This document shows, one piece after another, positions 1 to 9,178 of a DNA stretch of 64,000 nt. The position numbers and the translations under genes are program-made. The notes under the pieces are model-generated. The model saw only the letters and a program-made list of their open reading frames with translations, was not told where the DNA came from and did no database searches. The stretch lies in assembly GCA_003512955.1 (NCBI GenBank), contig DOTG01000026.1, positions 62,001-126,000 on the forward strand, given 5' to 3'. The stretch comes from Marinilabiliales bacterium. Lineage in GTDB: Bacteria; Bacteroidota; Bacteroidia; Bacteroidales; SZUA-534. Each line of letters begins with the position of its first letter. Position 1 is the stretch's first letter.

Positions 1-1615
1 GTGGATTCTCAGCGGTTCCGGTTTTACCGCAAATCTGGATTCCATTCATCTGTGCAATCCGGGCAGTCCCGCCATCGGTACCGTTAACAGCAAGAAACAT
101 CCCTTCAATGACTTCTTTAAAATAAACAGAATCAATGGCCGTTTTATGCTTCTCTAAAAAAGCGCTTTTTAATGAATTAAATTCTTCAGGTAATTCCTTG
201 ATCACATGCGGTGTGAAAAAATAACCTTTATTACAGATGGTAGCAGTCATGTTGGCCATCTGGATAGGGGTCATCAGCAATTCACCCTGCCCGATAGCCA
301 ATGAAACGATGTTTAACGATTTTAATTTTGTCCCATGAATCCGCTTATAATAGTTTAAGGTAGGAATATACCCGTTCACCTCGTGTGGCAAGTCGATGCC
401 CAGCTTTTGTCCAAATCCAAATGAAACCACATAATTCCGCCAGGTTTCGTAGGCATTCTCTACCGAACCAAATTTTGGATGATCGAGCAAATCTCGGAAT
501 TCATGGGCATAATAGGCATTACAGGAATGTTGGATGGACTGTTTAACATTTAAAGGACTATAATGATTGTGACATCCCATAAAAAAATTCCCCGCCCGGT
601 AACCGCCAACACATGAGTATGTTCTGCTTGGCCACAATATTTTTTCCTGAAGACCAATTAAGGCATTGATGGTTTTAAAGGTTGAACCCGGGGGGTAACG
701 TGCCATAAGCGGCCTGTCGAACAATGGCAACAAACTGTCGTTTTTCAGTATCTGGTAATTTTCGGTACGGTTCCTCCCCACAAGTAAATCAGGATCAAAA
801 GAAGGGGAACTAATAAAAGCCAGCACTTCACCTGTGGATGGTTCAATGGCCACGATACTTCCACGCTTATTTCTCATTAAATCCTCGCCATAGGCTTGCA
901 ATGTGGCATCAATGGTAATTTTCAGATTACCACCATGAACGGCAGCAGTATCGTATCGCCCATTCTTATAACTTCCTTTAATCCGGTTATGGACATCCAC
1001 CATGAAGATCTCAACCCCTTTTTTTCCGCGCAATACCTCCTCGTATGATTTCTCAACACCGCTAATGCCGATATAATCACCCGGATTGTAATACGGATCG
1101 GCCTTGGTAATTTCATCATTTACCTCACCGATGTATCCTAACACATGGGCTCCAATTTTTTGAGGGTATTTCCGCAAGGTACGGGTTTGGACAAAGAAAC
1201 CTTTGTAGGTATAAAGCTTTTCCTGAAAAGGGGCAAAAGCCCTAGCCGATATCTGTTTCTCAAAAACAGATGGTTTGTAATAAGAGTATGTTTTAGCTGC
1301 TTTTAAACGGGCTAAAACTTGCTCCTTAGTCAAATCTAACATTTTACAAAACTCAGCCGTATCAAATGCTTCCACCTGTTTGGGGATCACCATCAGATCG
1401 TACGAAGCCTCATTATAAACCAACAGTTTTCCATTCCGATCATAAACCAAACCACGTGCCGGGTATTGAGTAATGTAGCGTAAAACATTGTTCGAGGCTG
1501 ACAGCTTGTAAGAGGGATCGATTACTTGGAGAATAAACAGGCGGCTGATAAATATCAAAATAATTAGAGCAAAGATACCTCCAACAATATATTTCCGGTT
1601 GATAAACGGGTTCAT
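1..1615 (-). CDS. mrdA: Penicillin-binding protein 2 (peptidoglycan transpeptidase), C-terminus cut by window edge
   Basis: Membrane-anchored class B PBP that cross-links peptidoglycan during cell elongation with the MreBCD/RodA machinery. Translating from the ATG at 1615 gives 538 codons before the sequence ends. A single N-terminal membrane segment (about residues 8-25) is followed by the dimerisation region and the transpeptidase domain. All three active-site motifs are visible: STFK after PPG near 690, SCN near 512, and KTGT near 15-25. The start codon follows the mreD stop with no gap (TAGATG), so translation is probably coupled. The partial length fits the family (about 600-650 residues); only the last part is missing. 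A rodA gene would be expected just outside the window, but this cannot be seen. Confidence 0.93.
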   Translation of the reverse strand, partial: MNPFINRKYIVGGIFALIILIFISRLFILQVIDPSYKLSASNNVLRYITQYPARGLVYDRNGKLLVYNEASYDLMVIPKQVEAFDTAEFCKMLDLTKEQVLARLKAAKTYSYYKPSVFEKQISARAFAPFQEKLYTYKGFFVQTRTLRKYPQKIGAHVLGYIGEVNDEITKADPYYNPGDYIGISGVEKSYEEVLRGKKGVEIFMVDVHNRIKGSYKNGRYDTAAVHGGNLKITIDATLQAYGEDLMRNKRGSIVAIEPSTGEVLAFISSPSFDPDLLVGRNRTENYQILKNDSLLPLFDRPLMARYPPGSTFKTINALIGLQEKILWPSRTYSCVGGYRAGNFFMGCHNHYSPLNVKQSIQHSCNAYYAHEFRDLLDHPKFGSVENAYETWRNYVVSFGFGQKLGIDLPHEVNGYIPTLNYYKRIHGTKLKSLNIVSLAIGQGELLMTPIQMANMTATICNKGYFFTPHVIKELPEEFNSLKSAFLEKHKTAIDSVYFKEVIEGMFLAVNGTDGGTARIAQMNGIQICGKTGTAENP

Positions 1616-2122
1616 CTATTTACGGTAAATAACGTATTGGCTCAAAATAACCAGCAAAGAGGTAAACAGGGTACTCAAAACAGTCCGCCAAAGCACCAGA
1701 TGAAAACTGTGGAAATTGAACATTTCAACAGTAAATAAAAACAAATGGTGGCTGAAAACAAGAACCAGTGTATATTTTAAAAACCAAAAAAAGCCAAAAT
1801 AGTGAATCCGGGGCGATGTACCCGAGTCGTAATTATCGCGGTTCGTGATGGCTTGTAAAACCAATGGACGTAAAAACCCCATAAAAACGGTGGCAGAAGC
1901 ATGCATTCCTATGGTATCGGCAAACATATCTATAATTAATCCTAATATAAATGATACTACCAAAACCAACCAATTGGGTGTATTGATGGGCAATAAAAGG
2001 ATGAAAAGCACATACATGTAAGGATTCAGATAACTACCCAACTGTATATTGTTTAAAACTCCAACCTGTAAAAGCACCAAAAGGATAAAAAGGAAGATAT
2101 TTTGCTGTAAAGTCTTAATCAT
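1616..2122 (-). CDS. mreD: Rod shape-determining protein MreD
   Basis: Small integral membrane component of the elongasome, 168 residues, with about five hydrophobic helices and no soluble domain. Sequence similarity within MreD is low, so the call rests on size, hydrophobic pattern and position directly between mreC and mrdA. The gene overlaps the end of mreC by 8 bases, and its stop codon touches the mrdA start, so the three are surely co-transcribed. Nothing looks truncated. Confidence 0.88.
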   Translation of the reverse strand: MIKTLQQNIFLFILLVLLQVGVLNNIQLGSYLNPYMYVLFILLLPINTPNWLVLVVSFILGLIIDMFADTIGMHASATVFMGFLRPLVLQAITNRDNYDSGTSPRIHYFGFFWFLKYTLVLVFSHHLFLFTVEMFNFHSFHLVLWRTVLSTLFTSLLVILSQYVIYRK

Positions 2123-2942
2123 GAACCGATTCCTCCAACATTAATTGTTCGCTTTGAAACAGGTTTTTCACTACCATAACATTCTTCACTTTTTTAAAAT
2201 CAACGGCCAGTTTCACTCTAACCTGAATAAACTCACCTCCTTGGCTTTGATCAACGGTATCAACAACGCCAACAAGTTCACCTTTGGGAAACATCGCTGA
2301 ATAACCACTGGTTATCACTGTATCGCCACGGTGAATGGTTATATGGTTAGGTAAGTCGGAAAAAGTGATATATCGGTAGTTCGTGCCATCCCAGTTGATG
2401 GAGCCAAAATAACCTGACTCTTTTAACATAGCACTAATCCGTAGGTTCTGATTCAACAAGCTAATCACGGAAGCAAAATTTGCTGAAACATCTTTCACAA
2501 CCCCAACCACCCCATTTGGAGCAACAACGGCCATGCCTTTATCTACCCCCTGTTTTTTTCCGATATTCAGTGTCAAATAGTTGTTTTGCTTTTGAACCGA
2601 GTTGTTAATGATGTTGGCCGGAATAAACTGGTATTGCTGAACATACACCGAGTCCATCACATCTGCCACACCAATGGCGTTTTGCTTGAATGCATTAAAT
2701 GAATGGTTTTTACTTACGGCAAGGGCATTCAACAATTCCTGATTCTTCTCTTTTAGCGACAAGTAATTATTTACTGTTGAGAATTTCTTGTAAACCCCTC
2801 CTGCCAAACGATTCGAGGAATTTAAAAAAGCAGCTCTTTGGTAATCGTTATACTGAATAACAAGAGCAATTGATAAAAATTCAATAAGAATAAATAGAAT
2901 AATAAAATGATAGGTATGAATAAAGTGCAATAAACTACGCAT
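2115..2942 (-). CDS. mreC: Rod shape-determining protein MreC
   Basis: Periplasmic scaffold of the elongation complex, 275 residues. One N-terminal transmembrane helix (about residues 12-30) is followed by a short coiled-coil stretch (about 55-80) and the paired beta-barrel MreC domain, where the conserved stretches GKKQGVDKGMAVVAPNGVVG and GDTVITSGYSAMFPKG are seen. It lies 32 bases downstream of mreB and overlaps mreD by 8 bases. It is predicted to link cytoplasmic MreB filaments to PBP2. Confidence 0.92.
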   Translation of the reverse strand: MRSLLHFIHTYHFIILFILIEFLSIALVIQYNDYQRAAFLNSSNRLAGGVYKKFSTVNNYLSLKEKNQELLNALAVSKNHSFNAFKQNAIGVADVMDSVYVQQYQFIPANIINNSVQKQNNYLTLNIGKKQGVDKGMAVVAPNGVVGVVKDVSANFASVISLLNQNLRISAMLKESGYFGSINWDGTNYRYITFSDLPNHITIHRGDTVITSGYSAMFPKGELVGVVDTVDQSQGGEFIQVRVKLAVDFKKVKNVMVVKNLFQSEQLMLEESVHD

Positions 2943-2974
2943 GTACCTGGATTATTCTTATGAATTTCGGACTA

Positions 2975-4000
2975 TTACTTAATCAGGAACGAGAACCGAT
3001 GGGAATTTTTCAAAGCAATTCCTGTTCCACGGGCAACCGCGTGCAAAGGATCTTCGGCTACATGGAATGGTATCTTTGTTTTCTCGGTCAAACGGCGATC
3101 CAAACCCCGCAACAATGCCCCACCACCGGCTAAGAAAATTCCCTTACGGTAAATATCGGCATAAAGTTCGGGTGGTGTATGTTCCAAAGTTGCTAAAATA
3201 GCAGCTTCTATTTTGCTTAACGAACGATCTAAACAATGTGCTATCTCTTGGTACGAAACCGGTATCTCAATTGGAAGGGCTGTCATTTGGTGCGGCCCGC
3301 GTACAATATAGTCTGCGGGCGGTTCATCCAGTTCGGGAATTGCGGAACCTACATTGATTTTGATATCCTCGGCAGTCCGTTCTCCAATTTTGATATTATG
3401 CTGGTGCCTCATGTATTCGCGGATATCGGCTGTTAAATCATCGCCGGCAATACGGATGCTCTGGTTTGAAACAATCCCACCCAGCGAAATTACAGCAATT
3501 TCAGTTGTGCCTCCACCAATATCCACCACCATGTGCCCTTCAGGAGCTTCCACATCCACTCCCATCCCAATAGCAGCAGCCATAGGTTCATAAATCATCA
3601 ATACCTCGCGGCCGCCGGCATGCTCCGATGAGTCGCGTACCGCGCGTATCTCTACTTCGGTGGAACCTGAAGGAATACAAATAACAATTTTTAGGGCCGG
3701 ACTGAATAATTGGGTTTTGTTGTTATTTATCATTTTTATCATTCCACGGATCATCTTCTCCGCGGCATCAAAGTCGGCGATAACCCCATCGCGCAACGGG
3801 CGGACGGTCTTGATGTGATCATGAGTTTTCCCGTGCATCTGCCGGGCCTTTTCACCTATGGCAATCAATTTACCTGTAGCGGTATCAATGGCTACTATCG
3901 AAGGCTCATCGACCACAATCTTATCATTATGGATGATGATGGTATTTGCAGTTCCTAAGTCAATTGCAATTTCCTGTGTTAAAAATGAAAATAATCCCAT
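2975..4000 (-). CDS. mreB: Rod shape-determining protein MreB (actin homologue)
   Basis: Cytoplasmic actin-fold ATPase that forms membrane-bound filaments directing cell-wall synthesis. It has 341 residues, normal for MreB. Phosphate-1 motif DLGTANTIIIHN is at residues 14-25, the phosphate-2 motif VVDIGGGTTEIAV lies near 158-170, and the adenosine motif FLAGGGALLRGLD lies near 289-301. The presence of the full mreBCD-mrdA set predicts rod-shaped cells. Only 24 bases separate it from purH upstream and no promoter box is seen in that gap, so it is probably read from the purH promoter. Confidence 0.96.
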   Translation of the reverse strand: MGLFSFLTQEIAIDLGTANTIIIHNDKIVVDEPSIVAIDTATGKLIAIGEKARQMHGKTHDHIKTVRPLRDGVIADFDAAEKMIRGMIKMINNNKTQLFSPALKIVICIPSGSTEVEIRAVRDSSEHAGGREVLMIYEPMAAAIGMGVDVEAPEGHMVVDIGGGTTEIAVISLGGIVSNQSIRIAGDDLTADIREYMRHQHNIKIGERTAEDIKINVGSAIPELDEPPADYIVRGPHQMTALPIEIPVSYQEIAHCLDRSLSKIEAAILATLEHTPPELYADIYRKGIFLAGGGALLRGLDRRLTEKTKIPFHVAEDPLHAVARGTGIALKNSHRFSFLIK

Positions 4001-4024
4001 TTGTTGTATCGATGTTTATGTATG

Positions 4025-5542
4025 TTAATGTTTAAAATGTCGGACTCCGGTAAAAACCATTGCAAGGTTGTTTTGGTTGCAATAGTCGATGGTATCTTTA
4101 TCGCGGACTGAACCTCCGGGTTGAACCACTGCTTTGATACCTGCTTTGTGGGCTATCTCAATAGAATCGGCAAACGGGAAGAAAGCATCCGAAGCCATTA
4201 CTGCGCCCGGTAACCAGTTTTCAAATGAGTTGGCTTTTTCTATAGCTTGCTTCAAAGCATCTACCCGTGATGTTTGGCCAACCCCGCTGGCCAATAATTT
4301 TTTATCTTTTACCAAAACTATGGCGTTTGATTTGGTATGCTTAACCACTTTTAAGGCAAATTCCAAATCACGGTATTGTTCATTGGTAGGCTTTGCTTCC
4401 GTAACTGCTTGCATGGTTTCTTCCGTTTCCATGGATAGATCCACATCCTGCATAAGCACACCATTCAAAATTGTACGGAATTGCGTACGCGGTTTCGATT
4501 TACGCACATCAACCAAAATAATACGCTTATCTTTTTTAAGCAACAATTCTAAAGCACCCGGTTGATAAGAAGGAGCAATCAATACCTCGTAGAACAATTT
4601 GTCAATTTCAACAGCCGTTGCTAAATCAACTTCGGAATTTGTTACCAAGATACCTCCATAAGCTGAGACAGGGTCGCCTGAAAGGGCGTCTTTCCAAGCG
4701 TCAACCAAACTAGGGCGAGATGCAATACCGCAGGCATTGTTATGTTTCAGAATGGCAAAAGTCGTTTCTTGAAATTCATCAATAAGATTAACCGATGCAT
4801 CTATATCCAACAGGTTGTTGTAGCTAACTGATTTGCCCCCTTTGATTACAAATGAAGAGCTAAAATCACCAAAAAATGCGGCTGATTGGTGAGGATTCTC
4901 TCCATATCGAAGCCCCATCCGTTGATTATATGAAGCCCTAAAAGAGGTCGGGATATCTAAATCGAAGTAATTAAAAATGGCCGTATCATAATGCGAACTG
5001 ATGGCAAAGGCACAACGGGCAAAATTGCGGCGTTGATTCAAATCCGTTTCACCGTGATGTTCGGTCAGTAATCTGTAAAAATCGTTGTATTGGGCACGGG
5101 AACCCACAATAAGCACGTCTTTAAAATTTTTGGCTGCTGCCCGGATCAATGATATTCCACCAATGTCAATTTTTTCGATAATCTCGTGTTCCAGAGCACC
5201 ACTCTCAACGGTAGCCTCAAAAGGATACAAGTCCACAATTACCAAATCAATCTCTGGAATCTGGTATTGATCCAACTGTTTTACATCATCTTCGTTTTCA
5301 CGACGGGCTAAGATGCCTCCAAATACTTTCGGATGTAATGTTTTTACCCTACCGCCAAGAATAGAGGGGTATGAAGTCAATTCTTCAACCAGCATTACAG
5401 GCACATGCAACCCTTGAATAAAGTCATAAGTACCACCTGTTGAATAGATTTTCACACCTAACTCATTCAATTTTAGCACAATAGGCTCTAGGTTATCTTT
5501 ATGATAAACAGAAATTAAAGCACTTTTAATCCTTTTCTTCAT
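4025..5542 (-). CDS. purH: Bifunctional AICAR formyltransferase / IMP cyclohydrolase
   Basis: Catalyses the last two steps of purine synthesis: formyl transfer to AICAR, then ring closure to IMP. At 505 residues it is the normal length. The N-terminal MGS-like cyclohydrolase domain carries ALISVYHK and the STGGTYDFI phosphate-binding loop. The C-terminal transformylase domain shows the KHNNACG motif (about residues 265-272), which bears the catalytic Lys-His pair, and GENPHQSAAFFG. It is the first gene of a minus-strand operon running into mreBCD-mrdA, and it has its own -7 box at 5612-5619. Confidence 0.96.
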   Translation of the reverse strand: MKKRIKSALISVYHKDNLEPIVLKLNELGVKIYSTGGTYDFIQGLHVPVMLVEELTSYPSILGGRVKTLHPKVFGGILARRENEDDVKQLDQYQIPEIDLVIVDLYPFEATVESGALEHEIIEKIDIGGISLIRAAAKNFKDVLIVGSRAQYNDFYRLLTEHHGETDLNQRRNFARCAFAISSHYDTAIFNYFDLDIPTSFRASYNQRMGLRYGENPHQSAAFFGDFSSSFVIKGGKSVSYNNLLDIDASVNLIDEFQETTFAILKHNNACGIASRPSLVDAWKDALSGDPVSAYGGILVTNSEVDLATAVEIDKLFYEVLIAPSYQPGALELLLKKDKRIILVDVRKSKPRTQFRTILNGVLMQDVDLSMETEETMQAVTEAKPTNEQYRDLEFALKVVKHTKSNAIVLVKDKKLLASGVGQTSRVDALKQAIEKANSFENWLPGAVMASDAFFPFADSIEIAHKAGIKAVVQPGGSVRDKDTIDYCNQNNLAMVFTGVRHFKH

Positions 5543-5611
5543 AATTTAGATTTACAAACCAAAAAAAGACATTAAACCCCTATTCATTCTAATTTCTAGA
5601 CTTTCAGCCGA

Positions 5612-5619
5612 CAAAGATA
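5612..5619 (-). promoter_or_regulatory. -7 promoter box for purH-mreBCD operon
   Basis: On the minus strand this reads TATCTTTG, an exact match to the Bacteroidota sigma-ABfr -7 consensus TAnnTTTG. It lies 70 bases before the purH ATG, giving a predicted start site near 5605. No clear -33 TTTG is visible. Confidence 0.5.
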
Positions 5620-5683
5620 GAACTAAAAATAGTTAAAACATTTAAACCTAGTATTGAATTGAGAAATTTTTGTTCACATATTG

Positions 5684-5715
5684 TTAAAAAAAAACCACTC
5701 GTGAAGTGGTTTTTA
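5684..5715 (-). terminator. Rho-independent terminator of the crp/fnr gene
   Basis: On the minus strand a 9-bp stem (AAAACCACT with AGTGGTTTT, five-base loop) is followed by a run of nine T. The upstream arm overlaps the stop codon of the regulator gene. Confidence 0.85.
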
Positions 5716-6414
5716 TCCTAATGAGCTTATCCGCTCTAATTTTTTCATGTCGGTAATCTTGATTTTCCTTCCTGTAATGGAGATGACACCCTCGCTGGCA
5801 AATGTTGACAAAGTCCGTATTGCATTGGAGGTGGTCATGTTCGATAAGTTTGCAATGTCCTCCCGCGAAAGGAAAATTTTAATAGTCGATTCATCATCTT
5901 CTAATCCATAGGTGTCTTTCAAAAACAAAATTGACTCAGCCAATCGCCCTCGGATATGCTTTTGTGTAAGGGCAACCGTCCGTCGGTTCGAGAAGCCTAA
6001 GTCGGTGGCCAACGAGCGCATTAATCCAATCGCAAAGTCGCTATTCTCACGGATGAGCTTCATCAAATCGTCCTTATCAATTATGCAAACGATGGCATCT
6101 TCTAACGCAACAGCCGTTGCTATGTGGTTTTCCTCTGCAAATAGGGCGCGGAAACCCATCAGCCCATAGGGTTTTACCATGCGGACAATTTGCTCACGGC
6201 GGCCTACGCCTTCTCTGAATACTTTTACCTTACCATCGCAGAGAACCAATAACCCAATGGGTTCATCTTCCTCTTTGAAAATAACATCGTTCTTTTTATA
6301 AAAGACACAGGAATGACGCTCCCTGACAAATTCTTTTTGTTCGGGTTTTAACAATGAAAAGATGGCCTCAGGAGCATCAAAACATTTATCACAATCGAAA
6401 TTCTTTTGCATCAT
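5713..6414 (-). CDS. Crp/Fnr-family transcriptional regulator
   Basis: DNA-binding regulator of 233 residues. It has an N-terminal cyclic-nucleotide-binding-type beta-roll (about 20-140), a dimerisation helix and a C-terminal winged helix with the recognition-helix region SREDIANLSNMTTSNAIRTL (about 180-200). Cysteines at C8 and C11 (CDKC), C36, and one in AIVCIID (about C112) recall the ligand layout of Fnr, where a central Cys sits at the same place; an iron-sulphur or redox role is an inference. Tandem ATGs (6414, 6411) make the start ambiguous by one codon. It is monocistronic, with its own -7 box and terminator, and the regulon cannot be read from the window. Confidence 0.92.
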   Translation of the reverse strand: MMQKNFDCDKCFDAPEAIFSLLKPEQKEFVRERHSCVFYKKNDVIFKEEDEPIGLLVLCDGKVKVFREGVGRREQIVRMVKPYGLMGFRALFAEENHIATAVALEDAIVCIIDKDDLMKLIRENSDFAIGLMRSLATDLGFSNRRTVALTQKHIRGRLAESILFLKDTYGLEDDESTIKIFLSREDIANLSNMTTSNAIRTLSTFASEGVISITGRKIKITDMKKLERISSLG

Positions 6415-6452
6415 CTTTTTAGATATTTTATGCTGAAAAACATAACAAGCCT

Positions 6453-6460
6453 CAAAAATA
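6453..6460 (-). promoter_or_regulatory. -7 promoter box for the crp/fnr gene
   Basis: Reads TATTTTTG on the minus strand, an exact TAnnTTTG match 39 bases before the start codon. Predicted transcription start is near 6446. Confidence 0.5.
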
Positions 6461-6510
6461 TAAAATCTTAATCATTTATTTAAGCAATAAGCTTAAAATT
6501 TATTGTGTTT

Positions 6511-7920
6511 CTAATCATTGGTTTTCCCCAATAAAACAATATTTTCCACATGATGTGTATGTGGGAACATATCTATGGGCTGCACTTTGATTATTTGATA
6601 ATTATCTTTTAACAGTTCTAAATCACGGGCCTGGGTAGCAGGATTGCAGCTAACATACACGATCCGTTTAGGTTGACAGTATTTAATGGCCACTATCACA
6701 TTGGGATGCATTCCTGCCCGGGGAGGATCGGTAATAATTACATCCGGTCTCCCATGCTGCTGAATAAATGCTTCATTTAAGACATCTTTCATATCGCCTG
6801 AAAAAAACTGGGCATGTTCTATTTTATTTAATTGGGCATTCAGATGGGCATCGTCCACAGCTTCTTTCACATATTCAATTCCAATAACCTTTGAAGCTTT
6901 GTTTGCCAAAAAACAAGCGATAGTGCCTGTACCTGAATACAAATCGTAAACCACCTCGTTGCCACTTAATTGAGCATATTCCCTTATAATGGAATACATA
7001 CGGTATGCCTGTTCCGAATTTGTTTGGTAGAATGATTTTGGACCTATTTTAAAACTCAGCTCCTCCATTTGTTCATAAATGAATTCACGGCCTTTAAATA
7101 AGACCACTTCTAAATCGGAGTAGGTATCGTTTACTTTGGTATTAACTATATATTGCAACGATGTAATAATTTCGCCAAATTGCTGATCAATGTAATTCAT
7201 GACCTCAGCAATTTCATCTGCCCTTTTTTCGCCAAAGATTACCAGTACCATTACTTCCCCGGTTGAAACGGTACGGATGACGATGTTTCTTAAAAATCCC
7301 AGGTTGGTCCGTTGGTTATAATAGGCATATCCTTGTTTGAGCGTAAAATCTTTCACCGCCAGCCGGATTTGATTGCTTGGCTCAGACTGAAGGTAACACT
7401 TTTTGATGTCGAGGATTTTATCGAACAATCCCGGTACATGAAAACCTAATGCATTCATTTCGGGTGTTTCGGTACCCATTTCCTCTCTTGAAAGCCACCG
7501 GTGTTGCGAAAAGGTGTATTCCAGTTTATTTCGGTAAAATTGCGTTTTCGGGCTGCCCAAGATGGGTTCAGACTCTGGCAATTGCAATTTTCCTATCCGG
7601 GTTAAGGCATCAATAACTTCTTGTTGTTTATGTTTTAACTGTTCTTCGTAGGGTAATACCTGCCATTTGCAGCCTCCGCAAACACCAAAATGCTCACAAA
7701 AAGGTTTCAAACGGTTGGCTGAAAATTGGTGATGCTTCACAACTTTGGCCTCCATGTGGTTTTTTCGCTTTTTGGTCACCTGCAAATCGACCACATCCCC
7801 CGGAACTACGAAAGGAACAAACACAACCATATCGTTGTATCGGGCAATGGCTTTCCCTTCGGCTGCAACCCCCTGAATGGTAATATTCTCAAGTATTGGC
7901 AACGGTTTTTTTCTTCCCAC
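6511..7920 (-). CDS. rlmD: 23S rRNA (uracil-C5)-methyltransferase, RlmD/RumA family
   Basis: SAM-dependent enzyme making m5U in 23S rRNA, 469 residues. An N-terminal TRAM RNA-binding domain (about 9-65) is followed by the iron-sulphur ligands C75-x5-C81-x2-C84, with a fourth Cys in KKCYLQ near 194. The C-terminal Rossmann methyltransferase has VYDLYSGTGTIACFLA for SAM binding, IITDPPRAGMHP, and the catalytic nucleophile in YVSCNPAT. Bacteroidota often carry several RumA-family paralogues, so the target base (1939 or 747) is not certain. A -7-like box (CATCTTTG, one mismatch) is at 7945-7952 on the minus strand. Confidence 0.92.
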   Translation of the reverse strand: MGRKKPLPILENITIQGVAAEGKAIARYNDMVVFVPFVVPGDVVDLQVTKKRKNHMEAKVVKHHQFSANRLKPFCEHFGVCGGCKWQVLPYEEQLKHKQQEVIDALTRIGKLQLPESEPILGSPKTQFYRNKLEYTFSQHRWLSREEMGTETPEMNALGFHVPGLFDKILDIKKCYLQSEPSNQIRLAVKDFTLKQGYAYYNQRTNLGFLRNIVIRTVSTGEVMVLVIFGEKRADEIAEVMNYIDQQFGEIITSLQYIVNTKVNDTYSDLEVVLFKGREFIYEQMEELSFKIGPKSFYQTNSEQAYRMYSIIREYAQLSGNEVVYDLYSGTGTIACFLANKASKVIGIEYVKEAVDDAHLNAQLNKIEHAQFFSGDMKDVLNEAFIQQHGRPDVIITDPPRAGMHPNVIVAIKYCQPKRIVYVSCNPATQARDLELLKDNYQIIKVQPIDMFPHTHHVENIVLLGKTND

Positions 7921-7972
7921 TTTTCAACAGTTAAAAATATGCCACAAAGATGTAAATAAAAAATGTAATACA

Positions 7973-8004
7973 ACAAAAAAGCCGCCCACAGGAGCGGCTT
8001 TAAA
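7973..8004 (-). terminator. Rho-independent terminator of gap
   Basis: On the minus strand AAAGCCGC and GCGGCTTT form an 8-bp GC-rich stem around an eight-base loop, followed by a T run. It lies just past the gap stop codon. Confidence 0.85.
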
Positions 8005-8018
8005 TTACTATAATAAAA

Positions 8019-9032
8019 TTATGCGTGATCTACAGAATACATGTGTTTGATTAATTCAACCACTTTTGCAGAATAACCCATTTCATTGTCGTACCATGAA
8101 ATTATCTTCACAAAATTTTTGTTCAAGCTGATACCTGCTTTTGCATCGAAAATTGAGGTACGGAAATCGCCAACAAAATCAGTCGAAACAACTTCATCTT
8201 CGGTATAACCCAGAATCCCTTTCAATTCGCCTTCAGAAGCTTTTTTCATAGCAGCACATATTTCTTCGTATGAAGCACCTTTATCTAAACGGGCTGTAAG
8301 ATCAACCACTGAAACATCAGGGGTTGGAACACGGAAAGACATACCTGTTAATTTGCCATTCAATTCTGGAATAACTTTACCAACAGCTTTAGCTGCACCG
8401 GTTGATGAAGGGATGATGTTTTGGGCAGCACCACGTCCACCTCTCCAGTCTTTCATTGAAGGGCCATCCACTGTTTTTTGAGTAGCTGTAGTAGCATGAA
8501 CCGTTGTCATTAAACCTTCAACAATACCAAAATTATCATGCAACACTTTTGCAATAGGGGCCAAACAGTTGGTTGTACATGAAGCATTCGAAACATAATC
8601 CATTTCTTTGGTGTATTTTTTATGATTTACACCCATCACGAACATTGGGGTGTCGTCTTTTGAGGGAGCAGACATGATAACCTTTTTTGCACCGGCTTCG
8701 ATATGTCCTTTGGCTTTTTCTTTTTCTAAAAATAACCCCGTAGATTCAACTACATATTCAGCACCTACTTCGTCCCATTTCAATTCAGCCGGGTTTTTAA
8801 CCGCTGTCACACGGATTGATTTTCCGTTTACAATCAATTTTCCGTCTTTCACTTCTACGGTACCTTTGAATTGACCGTGTGTAGAATCATATTTCAGCAT
8901 GTAAGCCATATAATCCACATCAATCAGGTCATTAATCCCAACCACTTCGAATTTATCATTGGCTACTGCCACACGGAATACAAAACGACCAATACGGCCA
9001 AAACCGTTGATACCAATTTTAATTTTTGACAT
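8019..9032 (-). CDS. gap: Glyceraldehyde-3-phosphate dehydrogenase, type I
   Basis: Glycolytic enzyme oxidising glyceraldehyde-3-phosphate to 1,3-bisphosphoglycerate with NAD, 337 residues. The NAD-binding INGFGRIGR is at the N-terminus, the active-site motif SNASCTTNCLAP (catalytic Cys near 153) is intact, and the S-loop and WYDNEMGYS C-terminal motif are present. It is monocistronic, with a -7 box 73 bases upstream and its own terminator, as expected for a highly expressed glycolytic gene. Confidence 0.97.
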   Translation of the reverse strand: MSKIKIGINGFGRIGRFVFRVAVANDKFEVVGINDLIDVDYMAYMLKYDSTHGQFKGTVEVKDGKLIVNGKSIRVTAVKNPAELKWDEVGAEYVVESTGLFLEKEKAKGHIEAGAKKVIMSAPSKDDTPMFVMGVNHKKYTKEMDYVSNASCTTNCLAPIAKVLHDNFGIVEGLMTTVHATTATQKTVDGPSMKDWRGGRGAAQNIIPSSTGAAKAVGKVIPELNGKLTGMSFRVPTPDVSVVDLTARLDKGASYEEICAAMKKASEGELKGILGYTEDEVVSTDFVGDFRTSIFDAKAGISLNKNFVKIISWYDNEMGYSAKVVELIKHMYSVDHA

Positions 9033-9104
9033 AATGTATGATTTTTAAATATTAGATTACTTTTCTGCTTTTTTAAACAAAAAACATGTTTTAAAAAATG
9101 CGAA

Positions 9105-9112
9105 CAAATTTA
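9105..9112 (-). promoter_or_regulatory. Promoter for gap (-7 box with plausible -33)
   Basis: Minus strand reads TAAATTTG, an exact -7 match. A TTTTTG lies 20 bases further upstream as a possible -33 element, making this one of the best promoter candidates in the window. Predicted start is near 9098, about 66 bases before the ATG. Confidence 0.55.
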
Positions 9113-9136
9113 AAAATTAGGATTTCAAAAAGCAAA

Positions 9137-9163
9137 AAAAAGCTGGACAATTGCCCAGCTTTC
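9137..9163 (-). terminator. Rho-independent terminator of the T9SS cargo gene
   Basis: Minus strand: AAAGCTGG and CCAGCTTT form an 8-bp stem followed by eight T. It sits 16 bases past the stop codon of the gene at 9179-12139. Confidence 0.85.
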
Positions 9164-9178
9164 TGTAAGATATTTCTT

